A stretch of 64,000 bases of DNA from Nocardiopsis potens DSM 45234 (GTDB lineage: Bacteria > Actinomycetota > Actinomycetes > Streptosporangiales > Streptosporangiaceae). The notes under the pieces were generated by a model. The model ran no database searches. It worked only from the letters and a program-made list of their open reading frames with translations, and had not been told where the DNA came from. The stretch covers positions 62,001 to 126,000 of the forward strand of contig NZ_ANBB01000050.1 in assembly GCF_000341105.1 (NCBI RefSeq). The letters are read 5' to 3'. Both the position numbers and the translations under genes were made by a program. Shown piece after piece: positions 9,228-17,673 of this stretch (its first letter is position 1; the number at the start of each line of letters is the position of its first letter).

Positions 9228-9881
9228 GTGTCCACCCCCGGTTCTGAGCAGAGCGGCTCCGACGGCGACGGCTCCGGAGGCCCGCCCGGCGGGCGGTTCC
9301 GGGCGCGGTGGGCCTCCTGGACGGACCTGTTCTCCTGGGTCGTGTGGTCCGGCGGCATGCTCTGCCTGGGCGGCGCGCTCCTGCTGGTGGTGCAGTTCAC
9401 CGCGCGCCTGGGCGACCTCGGCACCCCGACCAGCCGGGTGTGGATCCCGCTGGTCGGCGGGATCGCGGTGCTGGTGGTGCTCGGCGGGCGCGTCGTGCAC
9501 CGCACCGGCCGCCCCCGGGAGGCGCCCGCGGCCGCGCCCCGGGTCCGTCCGGCGGAGCGGTCGGCCATCCGGGCCGCCGCGCTGCTGGTGGCCTCCAGCG
9601 CGGGCTGGGCGGCGATCCGGGTGATCCCCGGCGGCCCGCTCCGCTCGGTGCTCCCCGAGTTCACCCGGGGCTGGCCGTGGTACACCCACGCGCTCTGGAT
9701 CGCCTGCCTGATGCTGCTGGTCGGCGGGGTCCTGCTGGCCTTCGCCGGGGAGGGCGACCGCTCCGGCCGGACCGACCGGACGGACCGCCCCCGCGCGCCC
9801 GGCGGCCGGTGGATGGCCTACGCCTTCGCGGGCCTGATCTTCCTGACGGTGGCCGGCGCCGGCGCGACGGTCTACGCCTGA
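9228..9881 (+). CDS. Small polytopic membrane protein, unknown function
   Basis: A 217-aa protein from GTG 9228, preceded by GGAG at good spacing. The N-terminal ~25 residues are Ser/Gly-rich. Five hydrophobic segments follow: WVVWSGGMLCLGGALLLVV, IPLVGGIAVLVVLGG, AALLVASSAGWAAI, LWIACLMLLVGGVLLAF and AFAGLIFLTVAGAGATVYA. I do not recognise a family. Its last codons overlap the 3' end of the convergent HxlR gene by 10 bases. Confidence 0.75.
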   Translation: MSTPGSEQSGSDGDGSGGPPGGRFRARWASWTDLFSWVVWSGGMLCLGGALLLVVQFTARLGDLGTPTSRVWIPLVGGIAVLVVLGGRVVHRTGRPREAPAAAPRVRPAERSAIRAAALLVASSAGWAAIRVIPGGPLRSVLPEFTRGWPWYTHALWIACLMLLVGGVLLAFAGEGDRSGRTDRTDRPRAPGGRWMAYAFAGLIFLTVAGAGATVYA

Positions 9882-10333
9882 CCCTGTGCCTGACCCCGCG
9901 CCCGCCCCTGCGCCGGCGCCGACCGCGCGTCATAGGCCTCCTGGGCGGCGATCACCTCCGGGGCGCGCCGGGCGATCCAGTCGACCAGTCCGCCCAGCGG
10001 CTCGGTGAGCTCGGCGCCCAGCGCGGTGAGCGAGTAGCTGACCTGCGGCGGGGTGGTCGGCTCCACGGTGCGCTCCACCAGGCCGTCGCGGGCGAGGGTG
10101 CGCAGGGTCTGGGAGAGCATCTTCTCGCTGATGCCGCCGATCCGGTCGCGCAGCCCGGCGAAGCGCACCGGGCCGCCGGCGAGGGTGCGCAGGATGAGGA
10201 CGCCCCACCGGCCGGTCACGTGGTCCAGCACGATGCGGGCCGGGCAGTCCGGGTCGAAGACGGTGCCGGCGGCCGGCGGATCCCCGGCGGCCTGCCGGGA
10301 GGGAACCTGTGTGCGCTGCGAACTTACGTCCAT
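9872..10333 (-). CDS. HxlR-family winged-helix regulator
   Basis: A 153-aa protein. The core (CPARIVLDHVTGRWGVLILRTLAGGPVRFAGLRDRIGGISEKMLSQTLRTLARDGLVER) is a clear HxlR-type winged helix that includes the conserved family start C-P-A. HxlR proteins sense aldehydes, quinones or redox stress and usually control the adjacent divergent gene. Here that is a DsbA/FrnE-like oxidoreductase starting 63 bases away, so redox control is likely. The Gln/Gly/Ala-rich C-terminal tail is probably disordered. Confidence 0.9.
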   Translation of the reverse strand: MDVSSQRTQVPSRQAAGDPPAAGTVFDPDCPARIVLDHVTGRWGVLILRTLAGGPVRFAGLRDRIGGISEKMLSQTLRTLARDGLVERTVEPTTPPQVSYSLTALGAELTEPLGGLVDWIARRAPEVIAAQEAYDARSAPAQGRARGQAQGQA

Positions 10334-10355
10334 GCCCGGAGCCTACCTTGAAGTG

Positions 10356-10365
10356 GGTACTTACC
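10356..10365. promoter_or_regulatory. Candidate HxlR operator
   Basis: GGTA-CT-TACC lies between the divergent HxlR gene (start 10333) and DsbA-like gene (start 10396), within AAGTGGGTACTTACCTAGAG. The half-sites are inverted with a 2-base spacer. The position fits autoregulation and control of the oxidoreductase. Confidence 0.4.
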
Positions 10366-10395
10366 TAGAGAAAGCCGCACACCTATGGTGAGCCC

Positions 10396-11208
10396 ATGAG
10401 CGATGCGAACGGTACCGGAGCGGGCGGCGCGGCCCCCGTCTCCGTCGAGGTCTGGACCGACCTGGTGTGCCCGTGGTGCTACATCGGGAAGCGGCGGCTG
10501 GAACGCGCGATACGGCTGGCCGGGCTGGGCGAGCGGGTGCGGGTGCGGTGGCGCAGCAGCGAGCTGGACCCGCACGGCGGCCCCGGCGGCGACCTGGCCC
10601 TCCCCGACTACATGCGGCGCCAGGGCCTCTCCGCGGCGGAGATCGCGCTCCGCCTCTCCTCGGTCGGAGCCCAGGCCGAGGAGGAGGGCCTGGCCTACCG
10701 GTTGGACCGGGCCCGCCCGGTCAACACCCTCGACGCGCACCGGCTGGTCCACCTCGCCGAAGAGCGGGGCATCGGCGGCGCGGTCCAGGAGCGGCTGATG
10801 CGCGCCTACGCCTGCGAGGGCGCGGTCCTCTCCGACCGGTCCGCCCTGGTCGGCCTGGCGGCCGAGGCCGGACTGGAGGCCGGGGCCGCCGCCGAGCTGC
10901 TGGAGAGCGGTCGGCACACCGACACCGTCCGCGCCGATGAGGCCCGCGCCGCCTCCCTCGGCCTGCACGGCGTCCCGTCCTTCCTGTTCGGCGGGGAGCA
11001 CGCGGCGTCCGGAGCCCGCTCCGCGGAGGAGCTGGCCGCCCACCTCCGCCGCGCGGCCGGCGCCTCCGCCCCGCCGCCCGGCGGAGCGGCCCCGCACGGC
11101 TCCGCCTGCCCCGTCGGAGGCGGCCGCTCCGGTGACCCCGGGGACGGTGCCTGCGCGGCCTCCCCGGCGGCCGCCGAGCCCGCCTCCGAGGGGACGTCCG
11201 CCCCCTGA
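10396..11208 (+). CDS. DsbA-family (FrnE-like) oxidoreductase
   Basis: A 270-aa thioredoxin-fold protein. The active site CPWC is at residues 25-28 in VEVWTDLVCPWCYIGKRRLE, the signature of the FrnE/2-hydroxychromene-2-carboxylate isomerase-like DsbA branch. The cis-Pro loop is seen in LHGVPSFLFGG. Members catalyse thiol-disulfide exchange in the cytoplasm; no signal peptide is present. The C-terminal ~55 residues (Ala/Pro/Gly-rich, with two Cys) extend beyond the usual domain. It is divergent from the HxlR regulator, and a strong terminator follows the stop. Confidence 0.85.
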   Translation: MSDANGTGAGGAAPVSVEVWTDLVCPWCYIGKRRLERAIRLAGLGERVRVRWRSSELDPHGGPGGDLALPDYMRRQGLSAAEIALRLSSVGAQAEEEGLAYRLDRARPVNTLDAHRLVHLAEERGIGGAVQERLMRAYACEGAVLSDRSALVGLAAEAGLEAGAAAELLESGRHTDTVRADEARAASLGLHGVPSFLFGGEHAASGARSAEELAAHLRRAAGASAPPPGGAAPHGSACPVGGGRSGDPGDGACAASPAAAEPASEGTSAP

Positions 11209-11215
11209 CCGGAAA

Positions 11216-11244
11216 GAGCCCCCGGCCGTTGCGGCCGGGGGCTC
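11216..11244 (+). terminator. Hairpin terminator after the DsbA-like gene
   Basis: A perfect 12-bp stem, GAGCCCCCGGCC with GGCCGGGGGCTC, around a GTTGC loop, starting 7 bases after the stop codon. Confidence 0.8.
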
Positions 11245-11419
11245 TCTGCGCAGCGGACACGTCCCGCAGGTGCGGGGCGGGCGGCCTTCCCCGGAAGGAA
11301 GACCCGGCCCCCGCCGGAGCATCCCCGCAGGCCCGGGGCGGGCCCCTGCCGGTGTGCGATCTTCTCGGCCGGGGCGGGCGTCCCCGAAGAGCCGCAGCCG
11401 CCTCGCCGCCCGCGGACCG

Positions 11420-12394
11420 CTACTCGGAGACGGAGAGCACCAGCTTGCCGGCGACGCGGCCGGTTTCGCCCTGGCGGTGCGCGTCGGCCGCCTTCTCCAG
11501 CGGGAAGACCCCGGCGACCTCCGGGCGGAGGGCGCCGGAGCGGGCCAGGGCCGCGATGGCGCGCATCCCGGCGTGGTCGTCCTCGACGATCATCTCCACG
11601 CCGCGCACGCCCAGTTCCGCGGCGGCCGCAGGGAGCCGGTCGGTGCCGGTCGGCAGGATGCTGACCACGATCCCGCCCGGGCGCAGCGCGCGCAGCGACC
11701 GGATCGGGGTCTCTCCACCCAGGGTGTCCAGGACGACGTCGACCTCGCCGGCCGCCTCCACCGGGTCCTGCTCCCGGTGGTCGACGACCTCGTCGGCGCC
11801 CAGCCCGCGCACGAACCCGTGCTTGGGGGCGCTCGCGGTGCCGATGACGTACGCGCCGCGGGCCTTGGCGATCTGCACCGCGAAGTGGCCGACCCCGCCG
11901 GCCGCCGCGTGCACCAGCACCCGCTGCCCCGCCTGCACGTCCGCCGTGTCGACCAGGGCCTGCCAGGCGGTCAGCGCGGCCAGCGGCACGGCGGCCGCCT
12001 GCACGTGGTCCAGCTCGGCGGGCTTGGCGGCGAACGCGCGGGCCGGCCCTACCGCGTACTCCGCGTGCGCCCCCGCGCCCCACGGGTAGGGCAGCATGCC
12101 GAACACCTCGTCGCCCGGCCGGAACAGGGTCACCCCGAGGCCGACCGCGGCGACCGTCCCGGAGACGTCCCAGCCCAGCACGTACGGCGGGTCGCCGAGG
12201 AACCGGCGGCCGGAGCGGTGCTTGTAGTCGGTGGGGTTGACCCCCGCCGCCCGCACCTTCACCAGGACCTCCCCCACCCCGGGGGAGGGGACCTCCTTCT
12301 CGACCAGGTGCAGCACCTCGGGGCCGCCGTGCTCGTCCTGGGAGACCGCCCGCATCGCCGCGGGCACCTGCGGAGTGTCGTTCGCTTCGCTCAT
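11420..12394 (-). CDS. NADPH:quinone oxidoreductase (zinc-less MDR family)
   Basis: A 324-aa medium-chain dehydrogenase/reductase. The N-terminal GroES-like domain contains AAGVNPTDYKHRSG and VLGWDVSGTVAAVG. The Rossmann motif is VHAAAGGVGHFAVQIAKARGAYVIGTAS. The Cys ligands of zinc alcohol dehydrogenases are absent, which places it with quinone oxidoreductases using NADPH. The start chosen is ATG 12394 (MSEANDTPQ), although GGGAGG lies unusually close to it; a longer frame runs to 12466 but would overlap the divergent regulator's start. It is divergent from a GlxA-type regulator, its likely controller. Confidence 0.85.
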   Translation of the reverse strand: MSEANDTPQVPAAMRAVSQDEHGGPEVLHLVEKEVPSPGVGEVLVKVRAAGVNPTDYKHRSGRRFLGDPPYVLGWDVSGTVAAVGLGVTLFRPGDEVFGMLPYPWGAGAHAEYAVGPARAFAAKPAELDHVQAAAVPLAALTAWQALVDTADVQAGQRVLVHAAAGGVGHFAVQIAKARGAYVIGTASAPKHGFVRGLGADEVVDHREQDPVEAAGEVDVVLDTLGGETPIRSLRALRPGGIVVSILPTGTDRLPAAAAELGVRGVEMIVEDDHAGMRAIAALARSGALRPEVAGVFPLEKAADAHRQGETGRVAGKLVLSVSE

Positions 12395-12429
12395 GCCTCC
12401 CAGGATGCCGCCCGCACCCCGGCGGGGAA

Positions 12430-12445
12430 ATGGCATGATCGCCAT
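12430..12445. promoter_or_regulatory. Candidate operator of the divergent oxidoreductase/AraC pair
   Basis: ATGGC-N6-GCCAT is an exact inverted repeat between start codons at 12394 (minus) and 12465 (plus). Confidence 0.4.
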
Positions 12446-12464
12446 CATTCGATACGATCCGGCC

Positions 12465-13457
12465 ATGCACCGTGTGGCCGTACTCGCCCTGGACGGCGTC
12501 TACCCGTTCGAACTCGGCATCCCCGCCCGCGTCTTCGGCTCCGCCGGGGACCTCTACCAGGTGGTGACCTGCGGCGCCGGCCCCTCCGGGGCCGTCGCCA
12601 CCCAGGCGGACTTCCGGATCGCCGTGGACCGGGGCCCGGAGGCGATCGACACCGCCGACACCGTCGTCGTCCCGCCGTTCTCCGCGGAGCCGCTCCTCTC
12701 CGCCGGGCAGGCGCCCCCGGGCGCGGCCGCCGCGCTGCGCAGGGTGCGCCCCGGCGCCCGCCTGGTCTCCATCTGCACCGCGTCCTTCCTGCTCGCGGCG
12801 GTGGGCCTGCTGGACGGCCGGCGCGCCGCCACCCACTGGCGCCAGGCCGACCTGATGCGCAGGGCGTTCCCCCGGGTCCGGGTCGACCAGGACGCGCTCT
12901 TCGTCGACGAGGGCGACGTCCTCACCTCGGCCGGCGCCGCCTCCGGCATCGACGCCTGCCTGCACCTGCTCCGCCGGGACCACGGCGCGGAGACCGCCAA
13001 CCGGGTGGCCCGGCTGTGCGTGGTGCCGCCGTGGCGGGACGGCGGCCAGGCCCAGTACATCGAGCGCCCGGTCCCCGAGGAGGGCGACACCGGCACCGGG
13101 CCGACCCGGGAGTGGGCGCTGCGCCGGCTGCACCGCCCGCTGAGCCTGGCCGAACTGGCCGCGCACGCGCGGATGAGCGAGCGCACCTTCGCCCGGCGGT
13201 TCCGGATGGAGACCGGCACCAGCCCCGGGCGCTGGCTCACCGGGCAGCGCGTGGCCCGCGCCCGCGACCTGCTGGAGGCCACCGACCTGCCGGTGGACCG
13301 GGTCGCCGCCGAGGTCGGCTTCGCCACCGCCGCCTCGCTCCGCCGGCACATGCACGCCGAGATCGGCGTCGCCCCGCTGGCCTACCGGCGCACCTTCCGC
13401 TCCGCGGCGGACCGGCCCGGGGCGGGGGAGGCGGCGCCGACTATCGTGAAGGCGTGA
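12465..13457 (+). CDS. GlxA-type AraC-family regulator (DJ-1/PfpI + HTH)
   Basis: A 330-aa protein. Residues ~1-170 form a DJ-1/PfpI-like domain (MHRVAVLALDGVYPFELGIPARVF; nucleophile-elbow region VSICTASFLLAAVGLLDGRRAATHW). Residues ~215-315 are two AraC helix-turn-helix motifs (LAELAAHARMSERTFARRFRMETGTSPGRWL and VDRVAAEVGFATAASLRRHM). This GlxA/FtrA architecture senses small metabolites and activates neighbouring genes. The divergent quinone oxidoreductase is the probable target. Confidence 0.9.
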   Translation: MHRVAVLALDGVYPFELGIPARVFGSAGDLYQVVTCGAGPSGAVATQADFRIAVDRGPEAIDTADTVVVPPFSAEPLLSAGQAPPGAAAALRRVRPGARLVSICTASFLLAAVGLLDGRRAATHWRQADLMRRAFPRVRVDQDALFVDEGDVLTSAGAASGIDACLHLLRRDHGAETANRVARLCVVPPWRDGGQAQYIERPVPEEGDTGTGPTREWALRRLHRPLSLAELAAHARMSERTFARRFRMETGTSPGRWLTGQRVARARDLLEATDLPVDRVAAEVGFATAASLRRHMHAEIGVAPLAYRRTFRSAADRPGAGEAAPTIVKA

Positions 13458-13525
13458 ACCCGCCCCGGCCGGCGTGGAGGAACCGGGCCTCCGCACCCGC
13501 CGGGGCCGCTGCCGGAAGGGACCCG

Positions 13526-14386
13526 ATGAGCGCCGAGAACGCCCGCGCCGACTCCGAGCGCCGCCGCACCGAGCTGCGCGACTTCCTGCACAGCCGCCGG
13601 GCCCGGCTCACCCCCGCCGACGTCGGCATGCCCGACGCGGGCCGCCGCCGCACCCCCGGGCTGCGCAGGGAGGAGGTGGCGGTGCTCGCCGGGGTCGGCG
13701 TCTCCTGGTACACCCGGCTGGAGCAGGGGCGCGCGGAGAACGTCTCGGCGGAGGTGCTCGACGCCGTCGCCCGCACGCTGCGGCTGGACCCGGCCGAGCG
13801 GCGGCACCTGTACCTGCTGTCCGGGCTGAACCCGCCGCTCGCCCCGGCCGCGCCGGACGGCGGGGTCCCCGCGGAGCTGCACCGGCTGCTGGAGGCGTGG
13901 GCGCCCCGGCCCGCCTACGTCCGGGACCGGCACTGGAACCTGGTGGCGTTCGGCCCGACCGTCCCCGAACTCCTCGGCTACGGCGAGAACGACCACAACT
14001 GCCTGGTCACCTTCTTCACCAACGCCCGCTACCGGGAGCTGCAGCCGGAGTGGGAGCGGGCCGCCCGCAGCGTCGTCGCGCGGTTCCGCGGCGACGCGGC
14101 GCGCTACCCGGACGACCCGCGCTTCGAGGCCATCGCCGACGACCTCAAGGCGGTCAGCCGGGAGTTCGCCGAGCTGTGGGCGCTGCACGAGGTGGCCGAG
14201 GGCGGCCGGGCGGTCAAGGCCGTGATCCACCCCGACCACGGAGACCTGGTCTTCGAGTCGACCCTGCTGACAGTACCCGACCTGCCCGGGTACGACATCG
14301 TGCTGTACAACCCGAGGCCGGGCACGGGCACCGCCGAGGTCCTGGAGCGGATCGCCGACCGGGACCGCCCGGCCCGGGTGGGCTGA
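13526..14386 (+). CDS. XRE regulator with MmyB-like ligand-binding domain
   Basis: A 286-aa protein from ATG 13526, with GGAAGGG upstream. The N-terminal XRE HTH (ELRDFLHSRRARLTPADVG then PGLRREEVAVLAGVGVSWYTRLEQGRAENVSAEVLDAVARTLRL) is followed by an MmyB-like domain (WNLVAFGPTVPELLGYG, FFTNARYRELQPEW, VAEGGRAVKAVIHPDHGDLVFESTLLTVPD) that binds fatty-acid-like ligands in characterised relatives. Such genes usually sit next to an SDR or aldo/keto reductase. Here the SDR and AKR genes lie just downstream across a palindromic repeat. Confidence 0.9.
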   Translation: MSAENARADSERRRTELRDFLHSRRARLTPADVGMPDAGRRRTPGLRREEVAVLAGVGVSWYTRLEQGRAENVSAEVLDAVARTLRLDPAERRHLYLLSGLNPPLAPAAPDGGVPAELHRLLEAWAPRPAYVRDRHWNLVAFGPTVPELLGYGENDHNCLVTFFTNARYRELQPEWERAARSVVARFRGDAARYPDDPRFEAIADDLKAVSREFAELWALHEVAEGGRAVKAVIHPDHGDLVFESTLLTVPDLPGYDIVLYNPRPGTGTAEVLERIADRDRPARVG

Positions 14387-14421
14387 ACCGGGACGGCGGC
14401 GCCCGCGCGGGCGCCGCCCCT

Positions 14422-14485
14422 CGATGATCTTGGCGTTGCGGGGGTATCAGAGCGCTCTGATACCCCCGCAACGCCAAGATCATCG
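14422..14485. repeat. REP-like 64-bp perfect palindrome, copy 1
   Basis: Both arms are exact complements, centred on AGCGCT. The left arm begins CGATGATCTTGGCGTTGCGG. Related copies occur at 20078, 28363 and 63966, all between genes. Here it separates the XRE gene from the SDR gene and would form a 32-bp hairpin able to stop transcription. The recurring CGATGATCTTGACG core marks a dispersed family. Confidence 0.8.
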
Positions 14486-14585
14486 CCCTGGGGCGGGCGC
14501 TTTCCGGGCGCGCCAGGGTGGCACCGGCAGTGCCAGGATCGCCCGGGTCTGCCGCCCCGCCCGCCCCGCCGCCAATATCGTCCCC

Positions 14586-15368
14586 ATGAACGGCAACGAG
14601 AACGCAGAGACCGCCACCGCACAGCGCTTCGCCGGACGGACCGCCCTGGTCACCGGAGGCACCAGCGGGATCGGCCTGGCCGCCGCGGCCCGGTTCCTCG
14701 CCGAAGGCGCCAGGGTCGTCATCACCGGCCGCGACGCCGGCCGGCTGGAGGCCGCGGCCAAGGAGCTGGACGCGCCGGGCCGGGTGCTGGCCGTGCGCGG
14801 CGACGCCTCCAGCGCGGCCGACCTGGACGCGCTGGCCGAGCGGATCCGGGAGTGGTCCGGCGGCCTGGACGCGGTCTTCGCCAACGCCGGGACGGCCTCC
14901 TTCGAGCACCTGGAGGACACCACCGAGGAGGAGATCGGCCGGGTCCTCGGCGCCAACTTCACCGGCGTCTACCTGACCGTGCAGAAGGCCCTGCCGCTGA
15001 TCCGCCGGGGCGGGGCGGTGGTGATCAACGCGTCCTGGACGCTGCACCGCTCCCTGCCGTCCTCCTCGCTGTACGCGGCGACCAAGGCGGCCGTGCACAA
15101 CCTGGCCCGCACCTTCGCCGTGGACCTGGCCGACCGGGGCGTCCGGGTGAACTCGGTCAGCCCCGGCTACATCACGACCCCCATGTTCCACGGGGCGGTC
15201 GACCCGGCGGAGATCCCCGCGCTGGAGTCCCGCATCCCCGCGGGCCGGCTCGGCGGCGCCGAGGAGGTCGCGCCGGTGGTGGCCTTCCTCGCCTCCGGCG
15301 ACGCCTCCTACGTCAACGGCCAGGACATCATCATCGACGGAGGGCTGACCACCGCGGCCGCCGCCTGA
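14586..15368 (+). CDS. SDR-family NAD(P)-dependent oxidoreductase
   Basis: A 260-aa classical short-chain dehydrogenase. The cofactor motif TGGTSGIG, NAG (DAVFANAG), catalytic Ser in VVINAS and YAATK, and the C-terminal SPGYITTPMF and YVNGQDIIIDGG are all present. The start is ATG 14586 (MNGNENAETATAQRF); frames further upstream run through the palindromic repeat and are not coding. The substrate cannot be deduced. It is followed 59 bases later by an aldo/keto reductase, probably co-transcribed. Confidence 0.9.
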   Translation: MNGNENAETATAQRFAGRTALVTGGTSGIGLAAAARFLAEGARVVITGRDAGRLEAAAKELDAPGRVLAVRGDASSAADLDALAERIREWSGGLDAVFANAGTASFEHLEDTTEEEIGRVLGANFTGVYLTVQKALPLIRRGGAVVINASWTLHRSLPSSSLYAATKAAVHNLARTFAVDLADRGVRVNSVSPGYITTPMFHGAVDPAEIPALESRIPAGRLGGAEEVAPVVAFLASGDASYVNGQDIIIDGGLTTAAAA

Positions 15369-15427
15369 CGGGCGCACTGCGGCGGAGGCCCGGGACACCA
15401 GCGGACACGAGCGGAAGAGGGACGGAC

Positions 15428-16441
15428 ATGCGCACACGACGGTTCCAGGGCGCCGAGGTCGGCGCGGTCGGCCTCGGGCTGATGGGGATGAGCTGGGCCT
15501 ACTCGGCCTCCGAGCGGGACGACGCGGCCTCGGAGGAGCTGATCCGGGAGGCGGTCGGCCTCGGCGCGACCTTCCTGGACACCGCCCAGGTCTACGGCGC
15601 CGGGCACAACGAGGAGCTGGCCGGCCGGGCCCTGAAGGGCCTGCGCGACCGGGTGGTGCTGGCCACCAAGACCGGGCTGGTGGTGGACGACGCCCGTACC
15701 CACGCCATGCACCGGGACGGCTCGCCCGAGCACGTGCGGCGCTCCCTGGAGGAGAGCCTGCGCCGGCTGGGCACCGACAGCGTCGACCTGTACTACCTGC
15801 ACCGGGTCGACCCGGAGGTGCCGCTGGCCGAGACCTGGGGCGCCATGGCGGAGCTGGTCGCCGAGGGCAAGGCCCGCCACCTGGGCCTGTCCGAGGTGAC
15901 CGCCTCCCAGGCGGAGCGAGCGCACCGGATCCACCCGGTCGCGGCGGTCCAGTCGGAGCTGTCGCTGTGGACCCGGGACGCCATGGGGGTCCCCGGCGGG
16001 ACCGCGAAGCAGGGGCCGGGCCTCCCCGCCGCCGACACCGGCGAGGAGACCGGCGATGTGCTCGGCTGGTGCGCCGCCAACGGCGCCGCCTTCGTGCCGT
16101 TCTCCCCGCTCGGCCGCGGCTTCCTCACCGGGAGCGTCACCGCCGGCGGGCTGGAGGAGGGCGACTTCCGCACCGGCAACCCGCGGTTCCGCGAGGAGGC
16201 GATGCGGGAGAACCGGCGGATCGTCGAGGTGGTCCGCCGGGTCGCCGAGCGGCACGGCAGCACCCCGGCCCGGGTCGCCATCGCCTGGACACTGGCCCAG
16301 GGCGACCACGTCATCCCGATCCCCGGCACCAAGAAGTCCCGCTACCTGCACGACAACGCGGGCGCGGCCGACCTCGACCTCACCCCCGCCGACCTGGAAG
16401 AACTCGACGCGGTCCCGGCGGCGGTCGGCGACCGCTACTGA
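15428..16441 (+). CDS. Aldo/keto reductase
   Basis: A 337-aa TIM-barrel reductase. Catalytic tetrad regions are visible: FLDTAQVYG (Asp, Tyr), VLATKTG (Lys) and DLYYLHRVD (His). The NADPH-binding end is IPIPGTKKSRYL. The strong ribosome-binding site GAGGGACGGAC precedes ATG 15428. The family reduces aldehydes and ketones; this subfamily (YafB/AKR13-like) is common in actinomycetes. It lies downstream of the SDR in the same direction. Confidence 0.9.
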   Translation: MRTRRFQGAEVGAVGLGLMGMSWAYSASERDDAASEELIREAVGLGATFLDTAQVYGAGHNEELAGRALKGLRDRVVLATKTGLVVDDARTHAMHRDGSPEHVRRSLEESLRRLGTDSVDLYYLHRVDPEVPLAETWGAMAELVAEGKARHLGLSEVTASQAERAHRIHPVAAVQSELSLWTRDAMGVPGGTAKQGPGLPAADTGEETGDVLGWCAANGAAFVPFSPLGRGFLTGSVTAGGLEEGDFRTGNPRFREEAMRENRRIVEVVRRVAERHGSTPARVAIAWTLAQGDHVIPIPGTKKSRYLHDNAGAADLDLTPADLEELDAVPAAVGDRY

Positions 16442-16634
16442 GCCGCCCCGCCCCTGGGCGGCGGGCTCGGCGCCGTCGCCGCCTCGACCGGCTTCGAGGC
16501 GGCGGCAGCGTCGGGACCATCGGGAGGGCGCGGCCCGGCGGTTGCCGGGAGGACGGCCCGGCGCCAGGATGGGTGCGGCCCGCCGGGGGCTTCCCCCGCG
16601 CGGCCGCACCCGCCGCCGATCCGGGAGGACCCGC

Positions 16635-17351
16635 ATGCCATCGATCCCTTCCACCAGCGCCGCGACCTTCCGGCAGGTCGTGCGGGCCACGGACCGGGCG
16701 CGCGAGCGGATCGGCGCGCTGACCGACGAGGACGTCCGCGCCCCCTCGCTGCTGCCCGGCTGGAGCCGAGGCCACGTGCTGAGCCACCTCGCCCGCCAGG
16801 CGGAGGGGCTCGGCCGGCTGCTGGAGTGGGCGCGCACCGGCGTGGAGAACCCCCAGTACCCCGACCGGGCCTCGCGGGACGCCGAGATCGAGGCGGGCGC
16901 GCACCGCCCGGCCGCGGAGCTCGCCGCGGACGTCGCCGCCACCGCCCAGGAGCTGAACAGGGCCTTCGCCGAGCTGCCCGCCCCCGCCTGGTCGGCGGAG
17001 GTGCGGCCGTTCAGCGGCGGGCCGTCCACCCCGGAGCGGATCCTGGTGTTCCGCCTGCGCGAGCTGGCGGTCCACCTCGTCGACCTGGACGTCGGCACCG
17101 GCTTCGCCGACCTGCCCGGCGACGAGTGCGAGACGCTCCTGGGCGACCTCGCCGCCTACTACCGCCGCCACCCGGACACCCCGGCGATGCTGCTGCGCGA
17201 CGACTCCGGCGCCGAGGCCGCCCGGTTCGGCTCCGGCGGCGCCGAGGTCACCGGCTCCCGGGCCGACCTCCTCGCCTGGCTCACCGGCCGCTCCCCGGGC
17301 ACCGGCCTGACCGCCGCCCCGGCGCTGCCCGCCCTGCCGCCCTGGATCTGA
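16635..17351 (+). CDS. Maleylpyruvate isomerase family (DinB-like) protein
   Basis: A 238-aa protein. The N-terminal four-helix metal-binding domain has LLPGWSRGHVLSHLARQAEGLGRLLEW, with the H-x3-H spacing of mycothiol-dependent maleylpyruvate isomerases, and a further His in LRELAVHLVDLDVG. A C-terminal MDMPI_C-like region follows. These enzymes use mycothiol, the actinobacterial thiol, for isomerisation or S-conjugation; the substrate here is unknown. ATG 16635 has GGGAGGA upstream. Confidence 0.85.
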   Translation: MPSIPSTSAATFRQVVRATDRARERIGALTDEDVRAPSLLPGWSRGHVLSHLARQAEGLGRLLEWARTGVENPQYPDRASRDAEIEAGAHRPAAELAADVAATAQELNRAFAELPAPAWSAEVRPFSGGPSTPERILVFRLRELAVHLVDLDVGTGFADLPGDECETLLGDLAAYYRRHPDTPAMLLRDDSGAEAARFGSGGAEVTGSRADLLAWLTGRSPGTGLTAAPALPALPPWI

Positions 17352-17673
17352 CCGCCGGGCGAGCCCAGGGGGCCGAAGCCGCGTTCCGGGGGGCTCTCCC
17401 GCCTCCCCGCGCCGGTCCGGCCCCGGCCGCGCGGCGGAGGACCCGGGGCCGTCGCAGGCGGCCCGATCTGCGCGACCGGGGCAGGCCGGCGGCCCCTTCC
17501 CGCTTCGCGGAGGCGGGGAACGGCAGGAGGGGCGGGCGGAGGCCGCGGCACGGGCCCGGGGATCGCGGGGAGTCCGCGCCGTCCGGGGGCCCGGCCTCTT
17601 TTCCCCGCTCTTTCCTCCTGCCTCTGCCCCCGGCACGCGTCCCGGGCCCGTGCGCCGGGGACGCGTGCCGCGG
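17352..17673. other. Intergenic region between convergent genes
   Basis: 322 bases without a credible gene. The only structure I can support is the hairpin at 17633-17668 (separate entry). The rest is GC-rich with fragments of near-palindromes. Confidence 0.6.
17633..17668. terminator. Bidirectional hairpin
   Basis: An 11-bp perfect stem, GCACGCGTCCC with GGGACGCGTGC, lies 6 bases from the plsC-like stop and downstream of the convergent isomerase gene. Confidence 0.65.
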
